From: Buttiauxella agrestis
GTDB taxonomy: Bacteria; Pseudomonadota; Gammaproteobacteria; Enterobacterales; Enterobacteriaceae
Reading direction: 5' to 3'
Assembly: GCF_900446255.1 (NCBI RefSeq)
Contig: NZ_UIGI01000001.1
Span: 4,056,763 to 4,120,762 of the forward strand
Length of the DNA stretch: 64,000 bases
The notes below the pieces were generated by a model. It did no database searches. It worked only from the letters and a program-made list of their open reading frames with translations, and was not told where the DNA came from. Shown here one piece after another: positions 54,122 through 64,000 of this stretch (positions are counted from its first letter, which is position 1; each line of letters begins with the position of its first letter). A program made the position numbers and the translations under genes.

Positions 54122-54560
54122 GCAAGCTACAACGCTAATAGAAATAATTTCCATCTCCTAAGCGATTGATAAATGACTGGCGTGAAAAGGCGCTACATCC
54201 ACGATGCAAAATTAACGTTATGAATATTTGAAAGAAAAAAGATCAATAAGCATAAATATCGTTAAATCGACTGAAAACCTGACAGGTAAAATATGAAGTG
54301 TTCAGTTTGCGACGCGGTCGGCATTTTAAGGTATTTCGCGGAAGGTTAACAGCGCCAGATGCAGGCGAAACGCGGGCTGGCGGGTTAGTTTGATTGGGGA
54401 TGGTTAGCTATTGTTTAATTATCCGGCATTTTTACACATTGCTGTGTAACAAAATAATTCAAGGCAGAGAAATTATATCGATTCCGTAATAACAGTTCTT
54501 CAATTACTAATGAAAAATAATTACCTGAATAACTAAGGGAATTAACACGGGAATAATCTC
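54122..54560. other. Long gap between mraZ and cra
   Basis: No gene is seen in this stretch of over 400 bp upstream of Pmra. It contains a perfect inverted repeat, TTACACA (54432-54438) with TGTGTAA (54443-54449), of unknown role, and a GC-rich patch near 54350-54385 with CGCCAG and CTGGCG arms. Confidence 0.5.
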
Positions 54561-54588
54561 AATTAAGAATGGCAGCCGGAACTGCCAT
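54561..54588 (-). terminator. Possible terminator after cra
   Basis: ATGGCAG and CTGCCAT arms (54582-54588 and 54569-54575) form a hairpin just after the cra stop on the minus strand, followed by a weak, interrupted T-rich stretch. Confidence 0.5.
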
Positions 54589-54594
54589 CACTTG

Positions 54595-55599
54595 TTAGCG
54601 GCGGCTCAAACTACCACGGCGATAAAGATTACGGCGAATACGTGTTAACCCGGCCTTCGGTTTACGAGGCTCATCCAGACTTGCCAGAACCAGTTCAAGC
54701 ACGCGCTCTGCGACATCGCGGTGGCGCTGCGCGACAGCCAATACGGGGCATTGCAAGAAATCGAGCAGTTCATTATCGCCAAAGGTCGCTATCGCCAGTT
54801 CAGATGGCAGTTGCCCTTCACGACGCAATGTAACATCCATCACACCTTGTAATAATGCAAATGAAGTGGTGTACAACGCCTGCGGCATGGGGTGTGTTTC
54901 CAGCCATTTATCAAATAGCTGCGCTGCGGCTTCACGTTCGTAACTATTAGCATATAAGAAATGCACTTCCCGCGGGTCGTCTTTCCACGCGGTACGGAAA
55001 CCTTGTTCACGCAGGTAACTGACTGAAAGCTCCGGCAGCGCGCCGAGGTAAAGTACGGTTTCCGCAGGGAAAGTACGCAGCTCGCTGGCCAGCATTTCCG
55101 CATCTTCCTGGTCGGCACCGACGACACTGATGAAGTTTTCACGGTCTAATGCTCTGTCGAGCGCAATAATGGGGAAAGGATCGTTTGCCCAACGTTGATA
55201 AAAAGGATGTTCAGGCGGCAATGAGGTAGAAACGATGATCGCATCAACCTGTCGCTGCAAGAGATGCTCAATGCAACGCATTTCATTATCAGGCTGATCT
55301 TCAGAACAGGCTATCAGCAGTTGGTAGCCACGCTGGCGAGCCTGACGCTCAAGATAGTTAGCGATGCGGGTATAACTGGTGTTCTCAAGATCTGGAATCA
55401 CTAATCCGATAGAACGCGTGCGCCCGGCACGTAGTCCTGCGGCCACCGCATTCGGGTGGTAGTTATGTTCGCGTACAACCGCCATGACTTTCTCAACGGT
55501 CTTATCGCTAACGCGATACTGCTTTGCCTTACCGTTGATGACGTAGCTCGCCGTGGTGCGCGAAACTCCAGCCAGGCGCGCGATTTCATCCAATTTCAC
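54595..55599 (-). CDS. cra: Catabolite repressor/activator Cra (FruR)
   Basis: A 334-aa LacI-family regulator of carbon flow that responds to fructose 1-phosphate. It has an N-terminal helix-turn-helix ([23 protein letters not shown], shown by positions 1-23), the hinge helix near 50-60 and a periplasmic-binding-protein-like effector domain. The length equals E. coli Cra. It could control aceEF/pdhR, acnB and other genes in this window, by analogy with E. coli. Confidence 0.97.
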   Translation of the reverse strand: MKLDEIARLAGVSRTTASYVINGKAKQYRVSDKTVEKVMAVVREHNYHPNAVAAGLRAGRTRSIGLVIPDLENTSYTRIANYLERQARQRGYQLLIACSEDQPDNEMRCIEHLLQRQVDAIIVSTSLPPEHPFYQRWANDPFPIIALDRALDRENFISVVGADQEDAEMLASELRTFPAETVLYLGALPELSVSYLREQGFRTAWKDDPREVHFLYANSYEREAAAQLFDKWLETHPMPQALYTTSFALLQGVMDVTLRREGQLPSELAIATFGDNELLDFLQCPVLAVAQRHRDVAERVLELVLASLDEPRKPKAGLTRIRRNLYRRGSLSRR

Positions 55600-55718
55600 A
55601 GTAGCCCCTTATTTAGGATTTCCATAACCATACCCTGGTCATGGTTTCATTTTTATCATCTAAGCGCAGAATAATACCTCGGGCAACCGCTTTTGCTGGC
55701 AGTTGTCACGCAAATTGC

Positions 55719-55747
55719 AAAAAAAACCCGGTTCAGGTTACCGGGTT
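55719..55747 (-). terminator. Rho-independent terminator of ilvIH
   Basis: On the minus strand the stem AACCCGGT/ACCGGGTT (55740-55747 with 55725-55732) closes a 7-base loop and is followed by eight T (55719-55726). Confidence 0.88.
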
Positions 55748-55770
55748 AGTTTTTAGATGCCTTTCACAGG

Positions 55771-56262
55771 CTAGCGCATAATCTTATCGCCGCGGGATAC
55801 GCCGACAATACCAGAGCGCGCCACTTCGACAATTTTTGCCACTTCACGGATAGTACTCAGGAAAGCATCCAGTTTGTCGCTGGTCCCCGCTAATTGAACG
55901 GTATAAAGCGTCGGCGTGACATCAATGATTTGCCCACGGAAGATTTCCGCATTGCGCTTCACTTCTTCACGCCCGTAGCCACTGGCCTGCACTTTCACTA
56001 GCATGATTTCACGTTCAACATGAGCGCCCTGCACCAGTTCACTAACGCGCAGAACATCCACCAGCTTGTGAAGTTGTTTTTCAATCTGTTCCAACACTTT
56101 TGCATCACCAACGGTTTGTATAGTCATGCGCGAAAGTGTGGGATCGTCAGTCGGTGCAACAGTCAAACTTTCTATGTTGTAGCCGCGCTGAGCAAATAAG
56201 CCAATAACCCGGGATAGCGCCCCGGACTCATTTTCGAGTAATACAGACAATATCCGGCGCAT
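55771..56262 (-). CDS. ilvH: Acetolactate synthase III regulatory subunit
   Basis: A 163-aa small subunit of AHAS III that confers valine feedback inhibition and boosts catalysis. It has an N-terminal ACT domain ([23 protein letters not shown] region, 1-78) and a C-terminal ALS_ss domain. The start at 56262 gives the E. coli length, 2 bp after the ilvI stop. Confidence 0.97.
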   Translation of the reverse strand: MRRILSVLLENESGALSRVIGLFAQRGYNIESLTVAPTDDPTLSRMTIQTVGDAKVLEQIEKQLHKLVDVLRVSELVQGAHVEREIMLVKVQASGYGREEVKRNAEIFRGQIIDVTPTLYTVQLAGTSDKLDAFLSTIREVAKIVEVARSGIVGVSRGDKIMR

Positions 56263-56264
56263 AA

Positions 56265-57989
56265 TCAGGTTCTCTCCGTTTTGCTTAACCACATCTCATC
56301 CATCCCACCGCCACGGATTTGCATTGGGTAAACATGCTCAGTGCCATCAACGGTGACGTCAACAAAGACCAGACGCTGATTACGCACCGCTTCCAGTGCT
56401 TCAGTAAGTTTGCTTTCCAGCTCTTGCGGCTCGCTGATACGGATCCCAACATGCCCGTATGCTTCAGCTATACGCACAAAATCAGGTAAAGATTCCATAT
56501 AGGACTGGGAATGGCGGCCAGAGTAAATCATATCCTGCCACTGCTTCACCATGCCGAGATAGCGGTTATTGAGATTAAGCACCAGCACAGGCAAACCGTA
56601 TTGCAGCGCGGTAGAAAGCTCCTGGATATTCATCTGAATACTGCCATCGCCTGTCACACAAACCACGGTTTCTTCCGGCAATGCCATTTTTACCCCTAAT
56701 GCCGCAGGAAGGCCGAACCCCATCGTGCCGAGGCCACCCGAGTTAATCCAACGGCGAGGCTTATCAAAGGTGTAATAGAGTGCGGCGAACATCTGGTGCT
56801 GCCCAACGTCAGACGTGACATAAGCCTCGCCGTTTGTCAGGCGATAGATCGTTTCAATGACCGCCTGTGGCTTAATTTTGTCGCTGGTTCTGTCAAACTC
56901 GAGGCACTGGCGCGCACGCCACTGATCAATCTGCTGCCACCAGTCACGAATTTCATCACAGCCCTGCTGCGGCTCTTCTTGCGCCAGCAGCTCCAGCATT
57001 TGCTGTAGAACCTGCCGGGCATCGCCCACAATCGGAATGTCGGCACCTACTGTTTTGGAAATAGACGTCGGATCAATGTCGATGTGCAGCACGGTGGCAT
57101 TCGGGCAGTACTTCGCCAGATTGTTAGTCGTACGATCATCGAAACGCACACCCACGCCGAAAATTACATCGGAGTTGTGCATCACCATGTTGGCTTCGTA
57201 GGTTCCATGCATCCCTAACATGCCAAGCGCCTGGCGATGTGTGCCGGGGAATGCCCCCAGGCCCATTAAAGAGGAGACAACGGGAATATTGAGTTTCTGA
57301 GCAAGCTCGAGCAATTCATCATGGCAGGAAGAGGTAATGGCCCCGCCGCCCACGTACATAACTGGTTTTTTAGCCGCCAACAGCGTTTGCAATGCACGCT
57401 TAATTTGCCCTTTATGCCCCTGAGTTGTGGGGTTGTAAGAACGCATGCTGACAGTTTCAGGGTAACTGTAAGGTAGTTTGTTTGCCGGACTCATGATGTC
57501 TTTCGGCAAATCGACCACTACCGGGCCGGGGCGACCGCTCGCCGCAAGCCAGAAGGCTTTTTTGATAATGCCGGGAATATCTTCAGCTTGTTTGACTAAG
57601 AAACTGTGTTTCACGATCGGGCGCGAAATCCCCACCATGTCGCATTCCTGGAATGCATCATAACCAATCAGCGAAGTCGCGACCTGGCCTGACAGCACGA
57701 CCATCGGAATTGAGTCCATATACGCGGTGGCAATGCCGGTGATTGCATTTGTGGCTCCAGGGCCAGATGTGACCAGCACAACACCAACTTCCCCCGTCGC
57801 ACGCGCCAGGCCATCAGCCATATGCACGGCTGCTTGTTCATGGCGTACCAGCACATGATCAATGCCGCCAATAGTATGAAGCGCATCGTAAATATCGAGT
57901 ACAGCGCCTCCGGGATAGCCGAATACATACTTAACGCCCTGATCAATTAATGACCGGACGACCATCTCGGCTCCTGACAACATCTCCAT
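56265..57989 (-). CDS. ilvI: Acetolactate synthase III catalytic subunit
   Basis: A 574-aa thiamine diphosphate and FAD enzyme that makes acetolactate or acetohydroxybutyrate for branched-chain amino acids. The catalytic Glu is in [13 protein letters not shown] (about residue 50), and the ThDP-Mg motif is [12 protein letters not shown] ... LNNRYLGM. The length equals E. coli IlvI. In E. coli the operon is driven by Lrp; the upstream gap here would carry those sites. Confidence 0.97.
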   Translation of the reverse strand: MEMLSGAEMVVRSLIDQGVKYVFGYPGGAVLDIYDALHTIGGIDHVLVRHEQAAVHMADGLARATGEVGVVLVTSGPGATNAITGIATAYMDSIPMVVLSGQVATSLIGYDAFQECDMVGISRPIVKHSFLVKQAEDIPGIIKKAFWLAASGRPGPVVVDLPKDIMSPANKLPYSYPETVSMRSYNPTTQGHKGQIKRALQTLLAAKKPVMYVGGGAITSSCHDELLELAQKLNIPVVSSLMGLGAFPGTHRQALGMLGMHGTYEANMVMHNSDVIFGVGVRFDDRTTNNLAKYCPNATVLHIDIDPTSISKTVGADIPIVGDARQVLQQMLELLAQEEPQQGCDEIRDWWQQIDQWRARQCLEFDRTSDKIKPQAVIETIYRLTNGEAYVTSDVGQHQMFAALYYTFDKPRRWINSGGLGTMGFGLPAALGVKMALPEETVVCVTGDGSIQMNIQELSTALQYGLPVLVLNLNNRYLGMVKQWQDMIYSGRHSQSYMESLPDFVRIAEAYGHVGIRISEPQELESKLTEALEAVRNQRLVFVDVTVDGTEHVYPMQIRGGGMDEMWLSKTERT

Positions 57990-58330
57990 GGTTTGCCTCC
58001 AGGCTTACGTGTTTGACCGACTGCAAAAGTCATTTCTGCGAGTCGTTGAGGCAGGTTGTTGCGCCCTGCATTTAATTTTAATAATCCGACTAACATAACC
58101 GTTGAAAATCAGGCAATCAATTGCCAATCTTCAGGCGCAGTAACAGAGTTTGCCTGTGAATACTGCAAAACACTTTCCTGGCGGAGTTAAGCTCTGAGCA
58201 TAAGCAAAAATTATGATTGAAAATGTTCTGAATGATAGCTTTGTAGGTTAAATCTAATTAACGCAGGATTTATTGAACAGGCAGGGCGGGAAACTCGAAA
58301 ACAACAACAGCGTAAAAAACTGAAAAAGAC
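57990..58330. other. Regulatory gap upstream of ilvIH
   Basis: About 340 bp of AT-rich DNA without a gene. By analogy with E. coli it should hold the Lrp-dependent ilvIH promoter. Lrp sites are too degenerate for me to place. Confidence 0.5.
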
Positions 58331-58368
58331 AAAAAATAAAGAATAACCGGATAGCTTTCACTACCCGG
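58331..58368 (-). terminator. Terminator after leuO
   Basis: On the minus strand CCGGGTAG (58361-58368) pairs with CTATCCGG (58347-58354), with one G-U pair, over a 6-base loop. A T-rich tract follows (58331-58340). Confidence 0.65.
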
Positions 58369-58392
58369 CGTGAATTGATTTACAGACTGAAT

Positions 58393-59337
58393 CTATTTAC
58401 TGCATACCGTTGTAAGCAGCTTCTCCATCCACTGATGCCCTTTATCGCGTCCGGCAGCTTCATGCCAGGATAAATAGCAAGTTGAAACGTTATCTTTCAG
58501 GGGCAACGGGAATATTTGCAAATGCAATGAATCTGCAAACTCTTCCGCCAGCCAGCGCGGCGCGATAGCAACCAACTGAGTCTGTGAAACCACATTTAAC
58601 ACGCTGGTCATCGCCATTCCTTGATACGAAATGCAGGCTTGCTTCTCTGCGGTGAGATACCAGGGAGCACTAAAGGATGCAAAACGCTCAAGTGACACCA
58701 CCGCATGCTTTTCGTTATAAATATCTTCTTCTGTAAGCGGTTTAATTAAGCGTGGATGTTTCTTACTGGCGACCAGTACCATTTCATCTTCAAACAAGGG
58801 TACACAAGTAAATTCTGGACGACGGAATTCTGTATAGCTAATAACAAACTCCGTTTCCTGATAGCGTAATTGATGCTCGATATCTTTATTTAATGCCGAC
58901 TTGAAGAGTAATTGAATACCTGGCGCAAAGCGCTTCATATTATTAAAGATGACGGATGTCAGCAAATTGTCTAACGGACTGCTGACGCAGATGTTAAATA
59001 TTCGTTCACTGCTGCCGGGTTCAAAACCCGCACCAGGGAGTTCGTTCTGGACTAATTGCAATGCCTGGCGTACCGAACCAAACAACTGGAAAGCACGCGC
59101 TGTAGGCTGAATGCCACGGCCGTAGCGTACAAACAGTTCATCATTGAACATTATTTTCAAACGAGCGACCGCATTACTCACCGCTGGCTGGGACATTCCC
59201 AACGATTGAGCAGCGCGGGTAATATTCTGTACCTGCATAACGGCATCAAATACAGTGAGTAAATTTAAATCCACAGAACGTAGTTGAGGTTTAAACCCAT
59301 CATGAACTGCCGGTTGTTGTACATAATTATCAGACAT
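58393..59337 (-). CDS. leuO: LysR-type regulator LeuO
   Basis: A 314-aa global regulator that counteracts H-NS silencing and affects stress, virulence-like and CRISPR-Cas loci in enterics. The N-terminal helix-turn-helix lies at about 22-80 ([34 protein letters not shown]) and the effector domain follows. The ATG at 59337 is chosen because GTGGAG is 6 nt upstream and the length equals E. coli LeuO; a GTG 4 codons earlier overlaps that site. The extreme N-terminus (about 1-20) differs from E. coli. Confidence 0.95.
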   Translation of the reverse strand: MSDNYVQQPAVHDGFKPQLRSVDLNLLTVFDAVMQVQNITRAAQSLGMSQPAVSNAVARLKIMFNDELFVRYGRGIQPTARAFQLFGSVRQALQLVQNELPGAGFEPGSSERIFNICVSSPLDNLLTSVIFNNMKRFAPGIQLLFKSALNKDIEHQLRYQETEFVISYTEFRRPEFTCVPLFEDEMVLVASKKHPRLIKPLTEEDIYNEKHAVVSLERFASFSAPWYLTAEKQACISYQGMAMTSVLNVVSQTQLVAIAPRWLAEEFADSLHLQIFPLPLKDNVSTCYLSWHEAAGRDKGHQWMEKLLTTVCSK

Positions 59338-59945
59338 GACTGACTCCACTAAGTTGTCGATTCCGTTTTTGCAGATAAGCGCTGCAAGTGATCTTTATTA
59401 TTACTCGTTATTCAAGCACGTTGAATAATGGAATAAAAAACGTAATTTATATTGTTTAAATATAAATTTATGGAACTCATTTGCTCTGACGTACCGACAC
59501 GCCACTAGCGTCTATCAGGCCAGCGAAAATGTAAGGTATTATATGATTTATTCGTTATCAGTTGATTCCAGAAGCATGCTAATCAAATCACAAAATGACT
59601 TCACACACAATGATTGGCCGAGTGAATAATATATTAAGTATTGATAACATCATCGTTTCAGAAACAAACGTTCTACCTATAATCAAACAATAAGAAAAGA
59701 TGATAAATTCCTAAAATAGAACCAAAATGATGATTAACCCCCTCAAATCATAACCATGGTGAATACAACGCTTATTAAATATATTATTTTTAATTGTTTC
59801 TGAGGGTTTCAATTTTACCCGGTCCAGTAAGAAGTCTTTTTTCATACTTCTTATATATATTATGAAACATGACTTTCTTAGCACAGATAGCTAAGACCCC
59901 TTCTAAGCTTTCGCCTCCAAAATGTACGCATAAAGCAATCGAGTG
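59338..59945. other. AT-rich gap between divergent leuO and leuL
   Basis: About 600 bp, very AT-rich (for example runs of A/T around 59440-59470 and 59770-59870). In E. coli the same gap is a known H-NS/LeuO silencing region. An inverted repeat AAGAAGT (59829-59835) with ACTTCTT (59846-59852) is present. No convincing gene is seen. Confidence 0.6.
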
Positions 59946-59974
59946 TTGACACAGCAAAGCAGATCAAGTACCAA
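59946..59974 (+). promoter_or_regulatory. Promoter of the leu operon
   Basis: A -35 TTGACA (59946-59951) matches consensus. At 17 bp spacing the -10 reads TACCAA (59969-59974), which is weak. It lies about 35 bp in front of leuL, where the E. coli leu promoter sits. Confidence 0.6.
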
Positions 59975-60009
59975 TAAATGCATAACGAAATTCATTTGGG
60001 GCTTGAAAC

Positions 60010-60093
60010 ATGATTCGCAGCAACCGCCTACTAGGTCTACTACTAAACGCAACTTCATTGCGCGGTAGGCTGGTGGGCGAAATCAAGCGTTGA
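60010..60093 (+). CDS. leuL: leu operon leader peptide
   Basis: A 27-codon frame reading MIRSNRLLGLLLNATSLRGR, then LVGEIKR. It has five CTA leucine codons in six positions (CTA CTA GGT CTA CTA CTA), followed by the attenuator hairpin. This is the classic leucine attenuation layout: when charged tRNA-Leu(CUA) is scarce the ribosome stalls there and the terminator does not form. E. coli LeuL is 28 aa with a similar LLLLNASSLRGR core. Confidence 0.92.
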   Translation: MIRSNRLLGLLLNATSLRGRLVGEIKR

Positions 60094-60110
60094 TTCAAGC
60101 CATCAGACAG

Positions 60111-60141
60111 AAAAAACCCGCGCCACTGCGCGGGTTTTTTT
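60111..60141 (+). terminator. leu attenuator
   Basis: A stem CCCGCGC (60117-60123) with GCGCGGG (60128-60134), flanked by A and T runs, with seven T at 60135-60141. It sits between leuL and leuA and is the terminator arm of the attenuation switch. Confidence 0.92.
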
Positions 60142-60183
60142 ATGCTCGTAGCAAGGGCCCCTAAGACGAGAAAGGACCACAAC

Positions 60184-62848
<2,665 letters not shown>

Positions 62849-62850
62849 TC

Positions 62851-64000
62851 ATGGCGAAAACGTTATATCAGAAGTTGTACGATGCCCACGTTGTTTACGA
62901 AGCTGTGGATGAAACGCCGCTGCTGTACATCGACCGTCATCTGGTTCATGAAGTGACATCTCCACAGGCGTTTGATGGCCTGCGTGCGCACAAACGCCCG
63001 GTGCGCCAGCCTGGCAAAACGTTTGCCACCATGGACCACAACGTTTCAACGCAGACTAAAGACATCAACGCTTCCGGCGAAATGGCCCGCATTCAGATGC
63101 AGGAATTGATGAAAAACTGCAAAGAATTTGGCGTTGAACTGTATGACCTGAACCACCCATTCCAGGGTATCGTCCACGTAATGGGCCCTGAGCAAGGCAT
63201 TACATTGCCTGGCATGACCATTGTTTGCGGCGATTCCCACACCGCGACCCACGGCGCATTTGGCGCGCTGGCGTTCGGGATCGGGACTTCTGAAGTTGAA
63301 CACGTACTGGCAACGCAAACCCTGAAACAGGGCCGCGCGAAAACCATGAAGATTGAAGTGACCGGCACCGCCGCACCAGGCATCACAGCCAAAGATATTG
63401 TGCTGGCGATTATCGGCAAAACCGGCAGCGCTGGCGGCACCGGGCATGTAGTGGAATTCTGCGGGAGCGCAATTCAGGCGCTGTCGATGGAAGGACGCAT
63501 GACATTGTGCAACATGGCAATCGAAATGGGTGCCAAAGCAGGCATCGTGGCGCCAGATGAAATCACCTTCAACTACGTGAAAGGCCGTCTGCATGCCCCG
63601 AAAGCAGCCGACTGGGACGACGCAGTGGCGTACTGGAAAACCTTCAGCACTGACGAAGGCGCGAAATTCGACACCATCGTCACGTTGGACGCGGCAGAAA
63701 TCGCCCCGCAAGTCACCTGGGGAACCAACCCAGGCCAGGTTATTTCCGTAACTGAAAATATCCCGAATCCAGAATCGTTCGCCGACCCGGTAGAACGCGC
63801 CTCTGCCGAGAAAGCGCTGGCGTACATGGGCCTGAAACCAGGCGTTCCATTAACTGAAGTCGCGATCGATAAAGTGTTTATCGGTTCATGCACCAACTCA
63901 CGCATCGAAGATTTGCGTGCTGCGGCAGAAATCGCCAAAGGCCGTAAAGTCGCCCCAGGCGTGCAGGCGTTAGTGGTTCCTGGTTCTGGCCCGGTAAAAG
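62851..64000 (+). CDS. leuC: 3-isopropylmalate dehydratase large subunit (cut by window end)
   Basis: About 383 residues of a protein that is 466 aa in E. coli. It is an aconitase-family [4Fe-4S] enzyme that works with LeuD. The segments [19 protein letters not shown] and [14 protein letters not shown] (with one cluster Cys) are visible; the CxxC pair lies beyond the window. It starts 2 bp after leuB. Confidence 0.96.
   Translation, partial: MAKTLYQKLYDAHVVYEAVDETPLLYIDRHLVHEVTSPQAFDGLRAHKRPVRQPGKTFATMDHNVSTQTKDINASGEMARIQMQELMKNCKEFGVELYDLNHPFQGIVHVMGPEQGITLPGMTIVCGDSHTATHGAFGALAFGIGTSEVEHVLATQTLKQGRAKTMKIEVTGTAAPGITAKDIVLAIIGKTGSAGGTGHVVEFCGSAIQALSMEGRMTLCNMAIEMGAKAGIVAPDEITFNYVKGRLHAPKAADWDDAVAYWKTFSTDEGAKFDTIVTLDAAEIAPQVTWGTNPGQVISVTENIPNPESFADPVERASAEKALAYMGLKPGVPLTEVAIDKVFIGSCTNSRIEDLRAAAEIAKGRKVAPGVQALVVPGSGPVK

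Overview
The window is chromosomal DNA from a member of the Enterobacteriaceae. Almost every gene has a clear Escherichia coli counterpart of near-identical length, and the order follows the E. coli leu-ilvIH-cra-mra/fts-secA-guaC-ampDE-pdhR/aceEF/lpd-acnB-cueO-gcd segment, read here in the opposite direction. It is not E. coli: several positions carry genes that K-12 lacks at these sites, and the speE-speD pair expected between yacC and yacL is absent. I see no rRNA, tRNA, CRISPR array, transposase or integrase. The genus cannot be fixed from this window.

Layout. Positions 1-6.1 kb: the end of gcd (periplasmic PQQ glucose dehydrogenase), cueO (periplasmic copper oxidase) with a CueR-type promoter, yacC, then a two-gene unit of a small lipoprotein and a coiled-coil FKBP-like protein, then yacL. 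Positions 6.2-19 kb: central carbon metabolism, with acnB, a yacH (DUF3300)/DUF2950 pair on the opposite strand, and the pdhR-aceE-aceF-lpd cluster, with a good PdhR operator in front of pdhR. Positions 19.5-25.8 kb: aroP, an extra GPH-type transporter plus GH43 glycosidase unit, ampE-ampD (peptidoglycan recycling) and nadC. Positions 26-29 kb: ppdD-hofB-hofC, a type IV pilin and assembly set. Positions 29-35.6 kb: guaC, coaE-zapD-yacG, mutT, and the secM-secA pair with the SecM arrest sequence intact.

Positions 35.6-54.1 kb: the dcw cluster of division and cell-wall genes on the minus strand, mraZ-rsmH-ftsL-ftsI-murE-murF-mraY-murD-ftsW-murG-murC-ddlB-ftsQ-ftsA-ftsZ-lpxC. The genes mostly touch or overlap and are driven by a recognisable Pmra promoter with three MraZ boxes. 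A DciA-like (DUF721) gene sits between lpxC and secM. Positions 54.6-64 kb: cra, ilvH-ilvI, leuO, and the divergent leuL-leuA-leuB-leuC operon, with a leucine-rich leader peptide and attenuator. leuC runs off the end.

The parts that differ from the familiar enteric order are the lipoprotein/FKBP unit in the speED position, the DciA-like gene squeezed against secM, the GPH/GH43 pair after aroP, and the DUF2950 gene after yacH. The lipoprotein/FKBP unit is the best candidate for an undescribed system: two coupled exported proteins, the second with a long coiled coil and an FKBP domain that appears to have lost part of its active site.
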